Source: Dehalococcoidia bacterium (GTDB taxonomy: Bacteria; Chloroflexota; Dehalococcoidia; JAUYDP01). Taken from it: DNA of 7,011 bases. The notes below the pieces were generated by a model. It saw nothing but the letters and a program-made list of their open reading frames with translations. It had not been told where the DNA came from and did not search any database. The DNA lies in the NCBI GenBank assembly GCA_030691805.1, contig JAUYDP010000437.1:1-7011 (forward strand), given 5' to 3'. The translations under genes and the position numbers were made by a program. Of this stretch, positions 6,265 through 7,011 are shown in pieces. Numbering within the stretch: the first letter of the stretch is position 1; the number at the start of each line of letters is the position of its first letter.

Positions 6265-6280
6265 TGCAAGCTTTATGCCA
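6265..6280 (-). promoter_or_regulatory. Predicted sigma-54 (-24/-12) promoter of the permease
   Basis: The minus strand reads TGGCATAAAGCTTGCA: TGGCA and TTGCA are exact matches to TGGCACG-N4-TTGCW, with GG and GC 10 nt apart. This is the better of the two sigma-54 candidates. The start would fall near 6254, with a leader of about 50 nt to the ATG at 6203. A sigma-70 reading of the same bases (TTGGCA, 16 bp, TATGCT at 6254-6259) is possible and cannot be excluded. Confidence 0.65.
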
Positions 6281-6293
6281 AAATGTCATAAAG
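6271..6293. promoter_or_regulatory. Perfect inverted repeat overlapping the -24 element (operator candidate)
   Basis: CTTTATG (6271-6277)-N9-CATAAAG (6287-6293) is a perfect 7 bp-arm dyad, 23 bp overall, centred on the upstream edge of the permease promoter's -24 region. A dimeric regulator bound here would compete with RNA polymerase. The partner protein is unknown. Confidence 0.45.
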
Positions 6294-6353
6294 CGTCAGG
6301 ACTACCTTTTCTTGAAGAACCATCAGTCGGCAGTACGAGTTGCCACCGCGGAA

Positions 6354-6398
6354 ATGTGACGCCTACCCGTCCCGTGACATGAGCGGCCCATGGACCGC
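6354..6398. promoter_or_regulatory. Two palindromes upstream of the permease promoter (possible activator site)
   Basis: ATGTGACG (6354-6361) and CGTGACAT (6373-6380) form a dyad with 7 of 8 matching pairs around an 11 bp spacer. Right after it GCGGCCCATGGACCGC (6383-6398) is a 16 bp near-perfect palindrome. They lie roughly 75-120 bp upstream of the permease's -24 element, the usual distance for enhancer sites of sigma-54 activators. The palindrome might alternatively help to end transcription of the MoaD-like genes, although it has no loop or T-run. Confidence 0.35.
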
Positions 6399-6429
6399 CC
6401 CCTGCAAATCGCTCAAACAGAGATGGTCT

Positions 6430-6687
6430 TTAGATAACCCGCCGCTGTCCGCCGGCGATGGGGGGAAAGACACCCAGACTATCGCTGTCCTCTAATTGGT
6501 ACTCAGCGTCCTGGATGATCCCGTTTACGAAGACTTGCTTCGTCTCCCCTTCGGGGATGCCAAGCTCCTGGAGAAGATCCCTTATCTTGGTTCCTGTCGC
6601 CAACTTCACAGTGAACGACTGGCCGTGGGGAATCTCCGGGCGGTACTTACGCAGGGTGGCATAAAGCCTGACCTGGACGTTTATCAA
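6430..6687 (-). CDS. MoaD/ThiS-family ubiquitin-fold protein with internal Gly-Gly
   Basis: An 85-residue beta-grasp protein: VQVRLYATLRKY (strand/turn, 4-15), GTKIRDLLQELGIPEGE (helix, 32-48), QVFVNG (51-56) and SDSLGVFPPIAGG (68-80). MoaD and ThiS carry sulfur as a C-terminal Gly-Gly thiocarboxylate for molybdopterin or thiazole synthesis. Here the Gly-Gly (79-80) is followed by QRRVI, so conversion would need removal of five residues, or the protein acts without thiocarboxylation. The start is TTG at 6687 with AAGGA about 10 nt upstream, inside the end of the preceding gene; the two genes are only 6 nt apart, so they are almost certainly cotranscribed. Such small proteins are often found next to tungsten/molybdenum aldehyde oxidoreductases, but none is in the window. 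Confidence 0.8.
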   Translation of the reverse strand: MINVQVRLYATLRKYRPEIPHGQSFTVKLATGTKIRDLLQELGIPEGETKQVFVNGIIQDAEYQLEDSDSLGVFPPIAGGQRRVI

Positions 6688-6693
6688 CGGGAC

Positions 6694-6969
6694 TCATTCC
6701 TTCTTATCGAAGTACCAGCTATAAAGAAGGCCCATATCCTCTGGGAACACACCCAGGCGTACTCCATCGCCCACGGGCCGGCCTAAGGCCGACAACTCGC
6801 CGTTTAAGAAGATGTTGCTGACCTCCTCCGGCCCAATGCCCAGCCGTGCCAGCACCGTCTCGATGGTATCTCCCTGGTGCCTTTCTACATAGACCACGGA
6901 ATCGGCGCTCACCTTCCGTATCGAGGCAAGTTGCCTTAATTTCCCGTAGAGCCGCACCTCGATGGCCAA
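6694..6969 (-). CDS. MoaD/ThiS-like ubiquitin-fold protein lacking the Gly-Gly terminus
   Basis: A 91-residue paralogue of the gene at 6430: IEVRLYGKLRQLA (3-15), GDTIETVLARLGIGPEEV (33-50), IFLNGELSALG and GDGVRLGVFP keep the beta-grasp pattern. Where the neighbour has PPIAGG, this one ends PEDMGLLYSWYFDKKE, so it cannot form the usual thiocarboxylate. It may be a scaffold, a non-catalytic partner or a binding protein. The start is TTG at 6969 with ATAGG about 8 nt upstream; its start follows the stop of the upstream gene by 12 nt. It belongs to the same transcript as its two neighbours. Confidence 0.75.
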   Translation of the reverse strand: MAIEVRLYGKLRQLASIRKVSADSVVYVERHQGDTIETVLARLGIGPEEVSNIFLNGELSALGRPVGDGVRLGVFPEDMGLLYSWYFDKKE

Positions 6970-6981
6970 GGCCCGGACCTA

Positions 6982-7011
6982 TCAGCAATAAAGAAGGGAC
7001 ATATCCCCTGG
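6982..7011 (-). CDS. Third MoaD/ThiS-like paralogue, last residues only (cut by window edge)
   Basis: Reading inward from the right edge, the frame gives PGDMSLLYC followed by TGA (6982-6984). This matches the tail PEDMGLLYS of the next gene at both protein and DNA level (CCAGGGGATATG…CTTCTTTAT against CCAGAGGATATG…CTTCTTTAT). It therefore looks like the end of another Gly-Gly-less MoaD/ThiS-like copy, 12 nt upstream of the TTG at 6969. Only nine residues are visible, so the family call depends on this similarity. Confidence 0.6.
   Translation of the reverse strand, partial: PGDMSLLYC

Noticed and set aside
6204..6269. Longer permease start at TTG 6269 or ATG 6245
   Set aside because: The TTG lies inside the predicted -12 element and the ATG has only a weak GGA site; the added residues are not membrane-like, while the ATG at 6203 has AGAGG upstream.
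1..7011. CRISPR arrays, tRNA or rRNA genes, transposase or integrase genes
   Set aside because: None seen on either strand.

Overview
The window looks like a stretch of chromosome from an anaerobic bacterium of moderate GC content (I judge about 55-60%). The reasons are two oxygen-sensitive iron-sulfur reductases of the 2-hydroxyacyl-CoA dehydratase/double-cubane-cluster family, purine-rich ribosome binding sites, frequent TTG starts, and a dispersed-repeat type common in anaerobic Chloroflexota, Desulfobacterota and Firmicutes. I cannot name the phylum. Two good -24/-12 promoters imply that the host has RpoN (sigma-54).

Left part (1-1703). The 3' end of an ABM-like (antibiotic biosynthesis monooxygenase fold) gene runs in from the left edge. 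It is followed by a start-less remnant of the C-terminus of a NitT/TauT/NMT1-type ABC transporter substrate-binding protein. A LysR-family regulator lies on the minus strand, divergent from the first double-cubane reductase gene. The 225 bp between them carry overlapping sigma-70-like promoters for both directions, a textbook LysR box (ATAC-N7-GTAT) lying across both, and a long imperfect hairpin in the predicted 5' UTR of the reductase.

Middle part (1704-4850). Two paralogous double-cubane-type reductases (425 aa on +, 387 aa on -) converge on a 185 bp nested inverted-repeat element. The second is preceded by a predicted sigma-54 promoter and a leader of about 125 nt. The rest of the gap up to 4850 holds only an unassigned short plus-strand frame.

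Right part (4851-7011). All genes are on the minus strand: a Cys-rich polytopic permease of the ArsP/DUF318 (YraQ-like) type with its own, better sigma-54 promoter, then a tandem series of at least three MoaD/ThiS-like ubiquitin-fold proteins, the last cut by the right edge. Only the first of the complete pair keeps a Gly-Gly, and it is not at the terminus. The other two have divergent tails that resemble each other.

How they may work together (inference): the neighbourhood combines low-potential iron-sulfur reductases, a Cys-containing permease and sulfur-carrier-fold proteins. The left reductase appears to be under LysR control, while the right reductase and the permease share a sigma-54 promoter type. 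No ATP-dependent activator (HgdC/YjiL-type ATPase) for the reductases, no E1-like MoeB/ThiF enzyme, no tungsten/molybdenum oxidoreductase and no sigma-54 activator lies within the window, so the partners must be outside.
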